A stretch of 7,222 bases of DNA from CAZVRZ01 sp964629965 (GTDB lineage Bacteria; Chloroflexota; Anaerolineae; Anaerolineales; UBA4823). Positions 1-5,689 of this stretch are shown here, one piece after another. Positions within the stretch are counted from its first letter, which is position 1; every line of letters starts with the position of its first letter. A program made the translations under genes and the position numbers. The stretch covers positions 1-7,222 of the forward strand of contig CAZVRZ010000221.1 in NCBI GenBank assembly GCA_964629965.1. Direction: 5' to 3'. The notes under the pieces were generated by a model. It was not told where the DNA came from and did no database searches. It was given only the letters and a program-made list of their open reading frames with translations.

Positions 1-204
1 AGCATGGGCTACAACGTGGCTACCAGCCAGTATGTTGACATGGTCAAGGATGGTACGATCGATCCGGCCAAGGTTACTCGCGGCGCTTTGGAAAATGCTG
101 CTTCCATTGCTTCGATGATCCTGACGACTGAAGCCCTGATCACCGATGTACCTGAGAAAGAAAAAGCCCCGGCAATGCCCCCCGGCGGCGGTATGGATTA
201 CTAA
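1..204 (+). CDS. groEL: Chaperonin GroEL, C-terminal fragment
   Basis: This is the last 67 codons of the 60-kDa chaperonin, cut by the window's left edge; the reading frame is open from base 1. GroEL forms the cytosolic double-ring ATP-driven folding chamber with GroES. Visible family hallmarks are the segment DPAKVTRGALENAASIASMI, which matches the conserved C-terminal equatorial-domain helix (in E. coli [20 protein letters not shown]), then TTEALITDVPEK, and a short Gly/Met-rich tail ending GGGMDY. That tail is the disordered segment that points into the cavity; here it is short and ends in Asp-Tyr instead of a long GGM repeat. The stop TAA (202-204) is followed by a strong intrinsic terminator, so the groE transcript most likely ends here. 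Identification is firm; nothing can be said about the missing N-terminal part or about groES. Confidence 0.97.
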   Translation, partial: SMGYNVATSQYVDMVKDGTIDPAKVTRGALENAASIASMILTTEALITDVPEKEKAPAMPPGGGMDY

Positions 205-222
205 ATCGCTTTCTGTAAAGTC

Positions 223-256
223 AGTTTCCTCTCCATTTGGAGAGGAAACTTTTTTT
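223..256 (+). terminator. Intrinsic terminator of groEL
   Basis: A perfect 12-bp stem (AGTTTCCTCTCC at 223-234, its complement at 239-250) encloses a 4-base ATTT loop and runs directly into a T tract (250-256). It starts 18 bases after the groEL stop, and a new promoter begins ten bases later, so it separates the two transcription units. Confidence 0.95.
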
Positions 257-265
257 AACAGTCTT

Positions 266-294
266 TTGACAAAATAACTTTCCCATGCTACAAT
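266..294 (+). promoter_or_regulatory. Sigma-70-type promoter of rnj
   Basis: A consensus -35 box TTGACA (266-271) and a -10 box TACAAT (289-294) are separated by exactly 17 bases. Transcription would start near 301, leaving a leader of about 150 nt before the RNase J start codon. No other promoter of this quality is seen between groEL and rnj. Confidence 0.85.
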
Positions 295-322
295 CCAACC
301 GTCAGTGAGAATTTTTCTACCT

Positions 323-347
323 GGCCGGCGACCCGGCCTTTTCTTTT
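323..347 (+). terminator. Terminator-like hairpin 1 in the rnj leader (possible attenuator)
   Basis: An all-GC 6-bp stem, GGCCGG (323-328) and CCGGCC (333-338), closes a CGAC tetraloop and is followed by TTTTCTTTT (339-347). It has the form of an intrinsic terminator but lies only about 22 nt after the predicted transcription start and upstream of the gene, so if active it would give a transcript of roughly 45 nt. Its 5' arm is complementary to the 5' arm of the second hairpin. The regulatory role is inferred. Confidence 0.6.
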
Positions 348-391
348 GTTGAGTGTGCTATTACCCAATAGACGATCAGAAAGTAAATGTG

Positions 392-423
392 GTCCCGGCA
401 GGTTAGTTCCGTCGGGGCTTTTT
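392..423 (+). terminator. Terminator-like hairpin 2 in the rnj leader (possible attenuator)
   Basis: GTCCCGGC (392-399) pairs with GTCGGGGC (411-418) through 8 bp, including two G-U pairs. The stem can extend by GG/CC (401-402 with 409-410) past a bulged A400 to a TTAGTT loop. TTTTT (419-423) follows at once. It ends about 30 nt before the rnj start codon. Together with hairpin 1 it suggests premature termination as a control of RNase J synthesis; that is inferred from structure alone. Confidence 0.6.
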
Positions 424-454
424 GTTATTATTTTTATGTGAGGTTTATAGATTT

Positions 455-2128
455 ATGAGCAAGAAAAAAGCACAGGAATCTGTTTTGCAGGGCTCTGTAT
501 TGCGCATCATCCCCCTGGGGGGCCTGGGAGAAGTTGGCAAGAACATGATGGTTTACGAATTCAACAATCATATTCTGGTGGTCGATGCCGGCTTGATGTT
601 CCCGGAAAATGATATGTTGGGAATAGATTATATTATTCCCGATTTCGATTATGTGATTAAAAATCGAGAGCGGGTGTGTGGCATCATTGTTACCCATGGT
701 CATGAGGATCATACAGGCGCCATTCATCATCTGGTTGACCAGCTCAATGCACCCATCTATGCCACACCGCTGACGCGCGGATTGCTGGAAGTAAAACTAT
801 CACGGGGCGGATTGATCAATCGATTGCAATTGAATACAGTGCGAGCCGGCGACACGGTGAATATTGGGCCCTTTAAGATTGAGTTCTTTCATGTGTGCCA
901 CTCTATTCCCGATGGTGTAGGCCTGGGCATCACTACCCCGGCAGGTCTGATTGTGCATAGTGGCGATTATAAGTTTGATCATACTCCCGTAGATGGCTGG
1001 CCCACGGATTATGCCAAGCTGGCCGAATTTGCCGGCCGGGGGGTGTTGGCTTTGTTGGCAGATTCCACCAACGCCGATCGCATGGGTTGGACACCTTCAG
1101 AACGAGTGATCGATCCGGCTTTTGATGATGTATTTCGAAATGCTAAAGGGCGGATCATCGTTGCCAGCTTTGCCTCATTGATTTCTCGTATGCAGCAAGT
1201 TACAAATGCAGCCTCAAACCATGGGCGCAAGCTGGCATTTGCCGGCACGAGCATGGTTGAAAATGCCCGTATGGCTCGTAATTTGGGATATCTCAATATC
1301 CCGGATGATATGATAATCACTGTCGATCAATCTCTAAAAATGAAGCCTCACGAAGTGGTATTGATGTCTACTGGCACTCAAGGGGAACCCACTTCTATTA
1401 TGGGGCGCTTGTCCACCGGCACCAATCGTCAGTTTGAACTCAACCCTGGCGACACGGTTGTCTTATCCTCGCATCCGATTCCAGGGAATGAAGAGAGTGT
1501 ATATCGCACGATCAATCGTCTTTTTCGGCGCGGAGCAAATGTGATCTATGAAAAGATCGCTCCGGTACATGTTTCTGGACATGCTAGTCAGGAAGAAATG
1601 AAACTTCTGCTGCATTTGGTACGCCCTAAATATTTCATACCGGTCCATGGCGAGTTGCGCCACCTCAAGCAGCATGCCAGACTGGCCATCCAGTTAGGTC
1701 TCCCGGTTGATCATGTACCTATCGTTGAGAATGGGAATGTAATCGAATTTGAAGACGGAGTGATGCGCATGGGAGATCGTATCCCAGGTGGGTATGTTTT
1801 TGTGGATGGTGCAGGGGTTGGTGAAGTGGGGCCGGCGGTGATGCGAGAGCGAGAAATCTTGGCGCAGGATGGGTTTGTTTTGGTAAGCTTGACGCTTGAC
1901 CGAAATTCTTGTCGTTTGAGTGAAGAACCTGAGATTATCACGCGCGGTTTTGTCTATGAACCGGAGGCAGAGCCGTTGCTAAATGATGTGCGCCAGGTGG
2001 TCACAGATGCAATTGACAGTGTTAGCAATGGTCGTTTGCAAGCAGACCTGGAGCAGACTGTTAAAGCCTTTTTATATTCTCGAACCAAGCGCCGTCCAAT
2101 GGTGTTTGTGACCATAGGCCAAGCTTAA
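455..2128 (+). CDS. rnj: Ribonuclease J (metallo-beta-lactamase / beta-CASP RNase)
   Basis: This 557-residue protein is a full-length RNase J, the enzyme that degrades and matures RNA by 5'-to-3' exonuclease and endonuclease activity in bacteria of this type. The two-zinc catalytic motif HGHEDH is at residues 81-86; further metal ligands are H149 (in CHSIPDG) and D171 (in HSGDYKFD). The beta-CASP domain lies roughly between residues 200 and 370 and includes STGTQGEP and HPIPG (about 340). The motif PVHVSGHAS (H372, H376) and PVHGE (H398) complete the active site and the 5'-end pocket. A C-terminal domain follows and ends with the family-typical RTKRRPMVFVTI. I start at ATG 455, which has GAGG at 440-443; an in-frame TTG at 422 would add 11 untypical residues and lies inside the T tract of a hairpin. 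The gene has its own promoter and a structured leader. No clear terminator follows it. Whether it corresponds to J1 or J2 cannot be told. Confidence 0.96.
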   Translation: MSKKKAQESVLQGSVLRIIPLGGLGEVGKNMMVYEFNNHILVVDAGLMFPENDMLGIDYIIPDFDYVIKNRERVCGIIVTHGHEDHTGAIHHLVDQLNAPIYATPLTRGLLEVKLSRGGLINRLQLNTVRAGDTVNIGPFKIEFFHVCHSIPDGVGLGITTPAGLIVHSGDYKFDHTPVDGWPTDYAKLAEFAGRGVLALLADSTNADRMGWTPSERVIDPAFDDVFRNAKGRIIVASFASLISRMQQVTNAASNHGRKLAFAGTSMVENARMARNLGYLNIPDDMIITVDQSLKMKPHEVVLMSTGTQGEPTSIMGRLSTGTNRQFELNPGDTVVLSSHPIPGNEESVYRTINRLFRRGANVIYEKIAPVHVSGHASQEEMKLLLHLVRPKYFIPVHGELRHLKQHARLAIQLGLPVDHVPIVENGNVIEFEDGVMRMGDRIPGGYVFVDGAGVGEVGPAVMREREILAQDGFVLVSLTLDRNSCRLSEEPEIITRGFVYEPEAEPLLNDVRQVVTDAIDSVSNGRLQADLEQTVKAFLYSRTKRRPMVFVTIGQA

Positions 2129-2137
2129 ACAAAAAAA

Positions 2138-2209
2138 TGAGCGCGGCAAGGATCGAACTTGCAACCAATGGCTTAAAAGGCCACTGCTCTGCCATTGAGC
2201 TACGCGCCC
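2138..2209 (-). tRNA. tRNA-Lys (anticodon UUU)
   Basis: Read on the minus strand from 2209 to 2138, all four arms fold: acceptor GGGCGCG with CGCGCTC (7 bp, one G-U), D stem GCTC/GAGC, anticodon stem GTGGC/GCCAT with loop CTTTTAA, variable loop TGGTT, and T stem GCAAG/CTTGC with loop TTCGATC. Loop positions 34-36 read TTT, the lysine anticodon. The discriminator base is A and the 3' CCA is not encoded; seven T residues follow directly (2137-2131) and probably serve as transcription stop. The gene is antisense to the rnj transcript and has its own promoter upstream. Confidence 0.96.
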
Positions 2210-2223
2210 CTAGGGCGAAGTGC

Positions 2224-2252
2224 ATTCTATCACGTCATTGACCTAGCGTCAA
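2224..2252 (-). promoter_or_regulatory. Promoter of tRNA-Lys
   Basis: On the minus strand TTGACG (2252-2247) and TAGAAT (2229-2224) are separated by 17 bases. The predicted start lies about 7 bases past the -10 box, near 2217, giving a pre-tRNA 5' leader of only some 8 nt. The -35 box is one half of an inverted repeat TTGAC-N5-GTCAA (2238-2252). Confidence 0.85.
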
Positions 2253-2311
2253 CAGTGTGCGGCCTTTTTTGATCACCCTGACGCGCATCTTGAAAGATTG
2301 AGGTGTGAAGA

Positions 2312-2632
2312 ATGGATATGGTTATATTAAATGAAGAAACATTCCGTGTAGAAGTCATTGAGGCGTCCTTACCGGTGCTGGTTGATTTCACAGCGGCCTG
2401 GTGTGGCCCATGCAAAATGCTTGAGCCAGTTGTTAAACAATTGGCTCAAGAGTGGTCGGGTAAGGTAAAAGTAGCCCGATTGGATATTGATGCAAATCCA
2501 GCAATTACTGCTGAATACCAGATCATGGGGGTTCCTACGCTGGTTCTTTTTGTGAATGGACGTCCGGTGCAGCGAGTGTCTGGCTACCAACCCAAGGAAC
2601 GGTTAATTTCCAGGTTTGCCCCGTTTTTGTAA
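2312..2632 (+). CDS. trxA: Thioredoxin
   Basis: This 106-residue single-domain thioredoxin has the usual family length and acts as a cytosolic dithiol carrier that reduces protein disulfides and is recharged by thioredoxin reductase. The active site WCGPCK occupies residues 30-35 with redox cysteines C31 and C34; the buried D25 (in LVDF) and the cis-proline loop GVPT (P75) are present, as is the closing FVNGRPVQRVSGY strand pair. The start ATG 2312 has GAGGTG at 2300-2305, six bases upstream; an ATG two codons later is less well placed. There is no signal peptide. No good promoter is seen in the gap to the tRNA promoter, so readthrough from rnj or a weak promoter may serve it. Neighbours give no special role. 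Annotation as a general thioredoxin is secure; the gene number (trxA or a paralogue) is not. Confidence 0.94.
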   Translation: MDMVILNEETFRVEVIEASLPVLVDFTAAWCGPCKMLEPVVKQLAQEWSGKVKVARLDIDANPAITAEYQIMGVPTLVLFVNGRPVQRVSGYQPKERLISRFAPFL

Positions 2633-2684
2633 AAAACAATAGCATACCAATAAGTTGATTCTCCGTATTCAGAAGTAGATCGGG

Positions 2685-2690
2685 TATAAT
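2685..2690 (+). promoter_or_regulatory. Likely -10 box for the fur-cbiMQO operon
   Basis: A perfect TATAAT lies 31 bases before the regulator's start codon. No matching -35 box is found at 16-18 bases (TCCGTA at the 17-base position); TTGATT at 2655-2660 is 24 bases away, too far. The promoter may need an activator or be intrinsically weak. Confidence 0.55.
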
Positions 2691-2720
2691 TGCGAATCGT
2701 TGCAGGAGAAAACAATTGCG

Positions 2721-3164
2721 ATGAATCGGTGTGATATTTTCCTTGATCGCTTGCGTTCGCGGGGTTACCGGATCACCCCTCAACGAGAGATGGTTGTGCA
2801 GGCCCTGGTAAATAATGACGAGCATATGACGGCGGAACAGGTCTACGAACAGGTTGAACACCGCACGCGCTCGATCAATATAGCCACGATTTACCGCATT
2901 CTGGATATGCTTGTTATCGAGGGCCTGGCCAGCCGTTCTTACCTTTCGAACGGTCAGATCATTTTTACAACAGATCACCACGGCCCCCATGTTCATTTGG
3001 TATGTAAACATTGCGGCAGCATACTCAATGTAGAACAAAACCAGGTTATCGCCTCTTTGTTGGAACAACTCAAGCTCTCTTATGATTTTGAGGCTGATTT
3101 GCAACACATTTCTATCAGTGGATTATGTGGGTATTGTCAGAAGAAATCTTCACAGGAGGTTTGA
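2721..3164 (+). CDS. Fur-family metal-responsive transcription regulator
   Basis: This 147-residue protein belongs to the Fur/Zur/PerR/Nur superfamily of dimeric metal-dependent repressors. The N-terminal winged helix carries RGYRITPQREMVVQAL (residues 14-29) and the recognition helix ATIYRILDML (55-64). The hinge and metal-site stretch TDHHGPHVHLVC holds H86, H87, H90 and H92. Two CxxC pairs, C95/C98 and C136/C139, form the structural zinc site. I start at ATG 2721, preceded by AGGAG (2704-2708); a TTG at 2700 in frame would place the ribosome-binding site inside the gene. The stop codon TGA is one base from the ATG of cbiM, so the regulator is the first gene of the transporter operon and probably controls it and itself. 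Sequence alone does not say which metal it senses; its neighbours favour nickel or cobalt (a Nur-like role), but Zur or Fur proper cannot be excluded. Confidence 0.92.
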   Translation: MNRCDIFLDRLRSRGYRITPQREMVVQALVNNDEHMTAEQVYEQVEHRTRSINIATIYRILDMLVIEGLASRSYLSNGQIIFTTDHHGPHVHLVCKHCGSILNVEQNQVIASLLEQLKLSYDFEADLQHISISGLCGYCQKKSSQEV

Positions 3165-3165
3165 T

Positions 3166-4113
3166 ATGTTACTTTCACCTATAGAAATGCATATTCCAGA
3201 TGGGTTTTTATCGGTATACGTTTCTATCTTTCTCTGGATTGTAACGGTGATCATGGTTGGGTATGCACTCAAACAGGCTGAGAAAGATCTGGGGGAGCGC
3301 CAGTTACCTTTGATGGGCGTGCTGGCTGCAACTATTTTTGCTGGTCAAATGTTGAATTTTACCATTCTGGGAGGCACTTCTGGTCATTTGATGGGAGCTG
3401 CAATCGCTACCATCCTGTTGGGACCCTGGGCGGCTATTCTGGTTATGACCTGTGTTGTGAGTATCCAGGCACTGATCTTTCAGGATGGCGGTTTATTGGT
3501 TTTAGGCGCCAATATTTTTAACATGGGCATCCTGGGGGTGCTGATTTCTAACACCGTATATCAAACCGTTCGGCGCCTGTCCAAGGGACAGCGTTGGGGC
3601 ATTTTTGTGGGAGGGGCGATGGCTGCCTGGTTGTCAGTAGAATTGGTCTCGCTGGCCGTTGCATTGCAGTTAGCTCTTTCAGGCACTTCTCCAGCCAATA
3701 TCTCGATCCTGGCAATGGGCGGCATCCATGCTTTGATTGGATTGGGAGAGGCTCTGATCACCCTGGGAGCCCTTGCCTTCTTGTTGGCTACCCGGCGCGA
3801 TTTGCTCCAGGCAGGTGAAAACTCTGCCTCGGCTGGAAAACTGGTGTGGGGCTTTGGCTTGCTGCTGGCCTTGCTCTTGGCTGTGGCTTCACCGTGGGCC
3901 TCTTCCCATCCGGATGGCCTGGAATGGGTGGCAGAACAAAAAGGTTTTTTGGGCCTGGCGCAGGATTCAGCCTACACAATTATCCCCGATTACACGTTTC
4001 CTGGAATTTCTAACCAGGCTTTGGCAACGATCCTGGCGGGGGTTATTGGTACGCTCATCGTTTTCGGTTTAACGATGGCAGTAGCCTATATTCGCCGCCG
4101 TACCACTCAATAA
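3166..4113 (+). CDS. cbiM: CbiM/NikM substrate-binding membrane subunit with C-terminal PDGLE domain (Co/Ni ECF transporter)
   Basis: This 315-residue membrane protein is the S component that captures Co2+ or Ni2+ in a group I ECF transporter. Family motifs are MHIPDGF (residues 8-14), NFTILGGTSGHLMGA (64-78, with H74), QALIFQDGGLLVLGANIFNM (101-120) and GGIHALIGLGEA (185-196); hydrophobic segments lie about 16-33, 48-66, 74-105, 111-132, 146-171 and 183-208. After residue 225 comes a second unit: a membrane helix (228-244), the motif SSHPDGLEWV (247-256) and a last helix (285-308). This is a PDGLE domain, which in such systems stands in for the small CbiN/NikN subunit. The start ATG 3166 has a perfect AGGAGG six bases upstream; the usual family start would be the ATG at 3187, so a seven-residue extension precedes the conserved Met-His. 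Cobalt versus nickel is undecided. Confidence 0.93.
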   Translation: MLLSPIEMHIPDGFLSVYVSIFLWIVTVIMVGYALKQAEKDLGERQLPLMGVLAATIFAGQMLNFTILGGTSGHLMGAAIATILLGPWAAILVMTCVVSIQALIFQDGGLLVLGANIFNMGILGVLISNTVYQTVRRLSKGQRWGIFVGGAMAAWLSVELVSLAVALQLALSGTSPANISILAMGGIHALIGLGEALITLGALAFLLATRRDLLQAGENSASAGKLVWGFGLLLALLLAVASPWASSHPDGLEWVAEQKGFLGLAQDSAYTIIPDYTFPGISNQALATILAGVIGTLIVFGLTMAVAYIRRRTTQ

Positions 4114-4118
4114 CCTCC

Positions 4119-4919
4119 ATGCACGTTCATTTCCTCGATACTTACCAGCCGCGATCTAGTCCGGTACATGCTCTGGACCCTCGAGTTAAGTTGGTTCTGA
4201 CCCTGGCCTTCATCTTAACGAGCGCATTGATTCCCAATGGCGCCTGGGCTGCTTACATCTTGCTGTTTTCGGTTATTCTGTCTGTGGAAATCCTTTCCGA
4301 TTTGGGAATTTTGTTTGTTATGAGGCGATCTGCCCTGGCGCTCCCATTTATGCTGGCGGCGTTGCCATTATTATTTACTGCACAAGGAGAGGCCTTGGGC
4401 AGCCTGGCAATCGGTTCCTGGATGATCCGGGTTTCGCAAGATGGACTGGTGCGTTTCTTCAGCATTGCGCTCAAGTCATGGATATCGATGCAGGCTGCAG
4501 TGGTGATGTCCTCCAGCATGGCCTTTCCCGATTTATTGACTGCGATGCGGGCGATCCATGTTCCGCGTTTACTGGTGGCGGTATTTGGTTTGATGTGGAG
4601 ATACTTGTTTGTTCTGGTAGACGAAGTCTTACGGTTGATGCGGGCGCGAGCCTCTCGCAGTGGGCAGGCCGATATTCTCGGATTAAGAATGGGCGGCAGC
4701 CTGGCCTGGCGAGCGCGCGTAACCGGCGGCATGGCTGGCAATTTATTCCTACGAGGCTTTGAGCGCAGCGATCGAATTTATACCGCCATGCTCTCGCGTG
4801 GTTACGATGGTGAGGCCCGTGCCTTACCTCTACCGGAGATTAGTAAGTACAACGGGCTGACATTAGTATCAGGACTGGCCTTGTTGGTGCTCATTTTAGG
4901 ACTCGCTTACGTTTTATAA
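4119..4919 (+). CDS. cbiQ: CbiQ/NikQ transmembrane coupling subunit (EcfT) of the Co/Ni transporter
   Basis: This 266-residue protein is the T component that links the substrate-binding CbiM to the ATPase. It shows the N-terminal motif ALDPRVKL (residues 18-25), membrane helices around 25-57, 70-87, 118-135, 148-168 and 247-265, and the cytoplasmic helices carrying the coupling motifs ARASRSG (176-182) and LSRGYDGEAR (225-234), the latter in the place of the Ala-Arg-Gly box that docks on the ATPase (here Ser-Arg-Gly). The start ATG follows the cbiM stop by five bases and has no Shine-Dalgarno sequence (the bases before it read ACCTCC), so translation probably depends on coupling to cbiM. It is complete and of the usual length. 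The assignment to the CbiQ branch rests on the motifs and its place between cbiM and cbiO. Confidence 0.93.
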   Translation: MHVHFLDTYQPRSSPVHALDPRVKLVLTLAFILTSALIPNGAWAAYILLFSVILSVEILSDLGILFVMRRSALALPFMLAALPLLFTAQGEALGSLAIGSWMIRVSQDGLVRFFSIALKSWISMQAAVVMSSSMAFPDLLTAMRAIHVPRLLVAVFGLMWRYLFVLVDEVLRLMRARASRSGQADILGLRMGGSLAWRARVTGGMAGNLFLRGFERSDRIYTAMLSRGYDGEARALPLPEISKYNGLTLVSGLALLVLILGLAYVL

Positions 4920-4931
4920 ATTGGATTCAAT

Positions 4932-5672
4932 ATGCATCATTCTATTGAAGTGGATCATTTATCGTTCACATACCCGGATGGGCACCAGGCGTTACAGGAT
5001 GTCTCTCTGTATGTTGCCCCATGTGAGAAAGTTGCCCTGGTTGGGCCCAACGGAGCTGGAAAATCAACATTGATTCTCCACCTCAACGGCATATACCAGG
5101 GAAAGAGCGGTACAGTAAAAGTTTCTGGTCTCGAAGTCAATCGATCGAATCTAAGTAAGGTAAGGGCTCGGGTGGGGCTGATCTTTCAATCTCCAGATGA
5201 TCAGCTTTTTTCTCCAACCGTATACGATGATGTAGCTTTTGGCCCGCTTTACCAGGGATTGCCCGAAAAGGATGTGCGGCAGCGGGTGGAGGATGCCTTG
5301 ACGGCAGTGGGTATGTCGGCGTATGCCCAGCGAGTGTCGCACCATTTGAGCGTTGGCGAGAAAAAACGTATTGCGATTGCTACGGTGCTTTCTATGCAGC
5401 CGGAGGTGTTGGTGTTGGATGAGCCAACCGCCGGGCTGGATCCGCGTGCCCGGCGGTCGTTAATCAATCTTTTACGTGATTTGCCGATCACGATGTTGGC
5501 GCCCACGCATGATATGGCTATGGTGGATGAATTGTTTCCCCGCATGGTGATCATGGATGATGGGCATGTTGTTGCCGATGGACCTACCGAAGATATATTA
5601 AGAGACATTCCCTTATTGGAAGCGCATGGGCTCGAAAGCCCATATATGAGAAAAGAGAAGCGGGCGGTTTAG
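4932..5672 (+). CDS. cbiO: CbiO/NikO ATP-binding subunit of the Co/Ni ECF transporter
   Basis: This 246-residue ABC ATPase powers metal import at the inner face of the membrane, presumably as a homodimer since only one ATPase gene is present. It has the Walker A motif GPNGAGKST (residues 38-46), the Q-loop glutamine Q86 in FQSPDDQLF (typical of EcfA/CbiO proteins), the signature LSVGEKKR (139-146), Walker B VLVLDE (159-164, catalytic E164), the D-loop GLDPRAR and the switch histidine H193. The signature has Val in the place of the second residue's usual Gly, a variant that does not affect the key Ser, Gly and Glu. The start ATG 4932 lies 12 bases after the cbiQ stop with only a weak GGA at 4923-4925. 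The C-terminal end overlaps the hairpin shared with metK, whose loop contains the stop codon. Confidence 0.95.
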   Translation: MHHSIEVDHLSFTYPDGHQALQDVSLYVAPCEKVALVGPNGAGKSTLILHLNGIYQGKSGTVKVSGLEVNRSNLSKVRARVGLIFQSPDDQLFSPTVYDDVAFGPLYQGLPEKDVRQRVEDALTAVGMSAYAQRVSHHLSVGEKKRIAIATVLSMQPEVLVLDEPTAGLDPRARRSLINLLRDLPITMLAPTHDMAMVDELFPRMVIMDDGHVVADGPTEDILRDIPLLEAHGLESPYMRKEKRAV

Positions 5673-5680
5673 CCGCCCGC
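5660..5680 (-). terminator. GC-rich hairpin between convergent cbiO and metK (likely terminator for metK and possibly cbiO)
   Basis: GCGGGCGG (5660-5667) pairs perfectly with CCGCCCGC (5673-5680) around TTTAG, which contains the cbiO stop codon. On the minus strand the stem begins 9 bases past the metK stop and is followed by TTCTCTTTTCTC, a pyrimidine-rich tract that suits termination. On the plus strand it is followed by CTGCTGTTCTT, a poor T tract, so termination of cbiO there is less certain. Confidence 0.7.
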
Positions 5681-5689
5681 CTGCTGTTC

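Noticed and set aside
422..454. N-terminal extension of RNase J from an in-frame TTG at 422.
   Set aside because: The TTG lies within the T tract of a hairpin, lacks a ribosome-binding site, and adds residues not typical of the family; ATG 455 has GAGG upstream.
387..458. A 23-codon open frame (ATG 387 to TGA 456-458) in the rnj leader, overlapping the rnj ATG as ATGA and spanning hairpin 2.
   Set aside because: No Shine-Dalgarno sequence before ATG 387 and too short to judge by coding pattern; the overlap is suggestive of a leader peptide but may be chance. It is worth viewing together with the leader hairpins.
2238..2266. Plus-strand TTGACC as the -35 box of a thioredoxin promoter.
   Set aside because: The position 17 bases downstream reads GGCCTT, with no -10-like sequence nearby.
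2618..2639. GTTTTT/AAAAAC hairpin at the thioredoxin stop as a terminator.
   Set aside because: An all-A/T stem with a 2-base loop is not stable and has no T tract after it.
2633..2720. Cobalamin riboswitch in front of the regulator and transporter operon.
   Set aside because: The gap is only 88 bases and lacks the conserved B12-box sequence; riboswitches of that class need about 200 nt.
3082..3165. Extension of the cbiM frame upstream into the regulator gene.
   Set aside because: It overlaps the coding end of the Fur-family gene, and a perfect AGGAGG supports ATG 3166.
4253..4741. A 162-codon minus-strand frame opposite cbiQ.
   Set aside because: It is a codon-bias shadow of cbiQ without start signals or family features.
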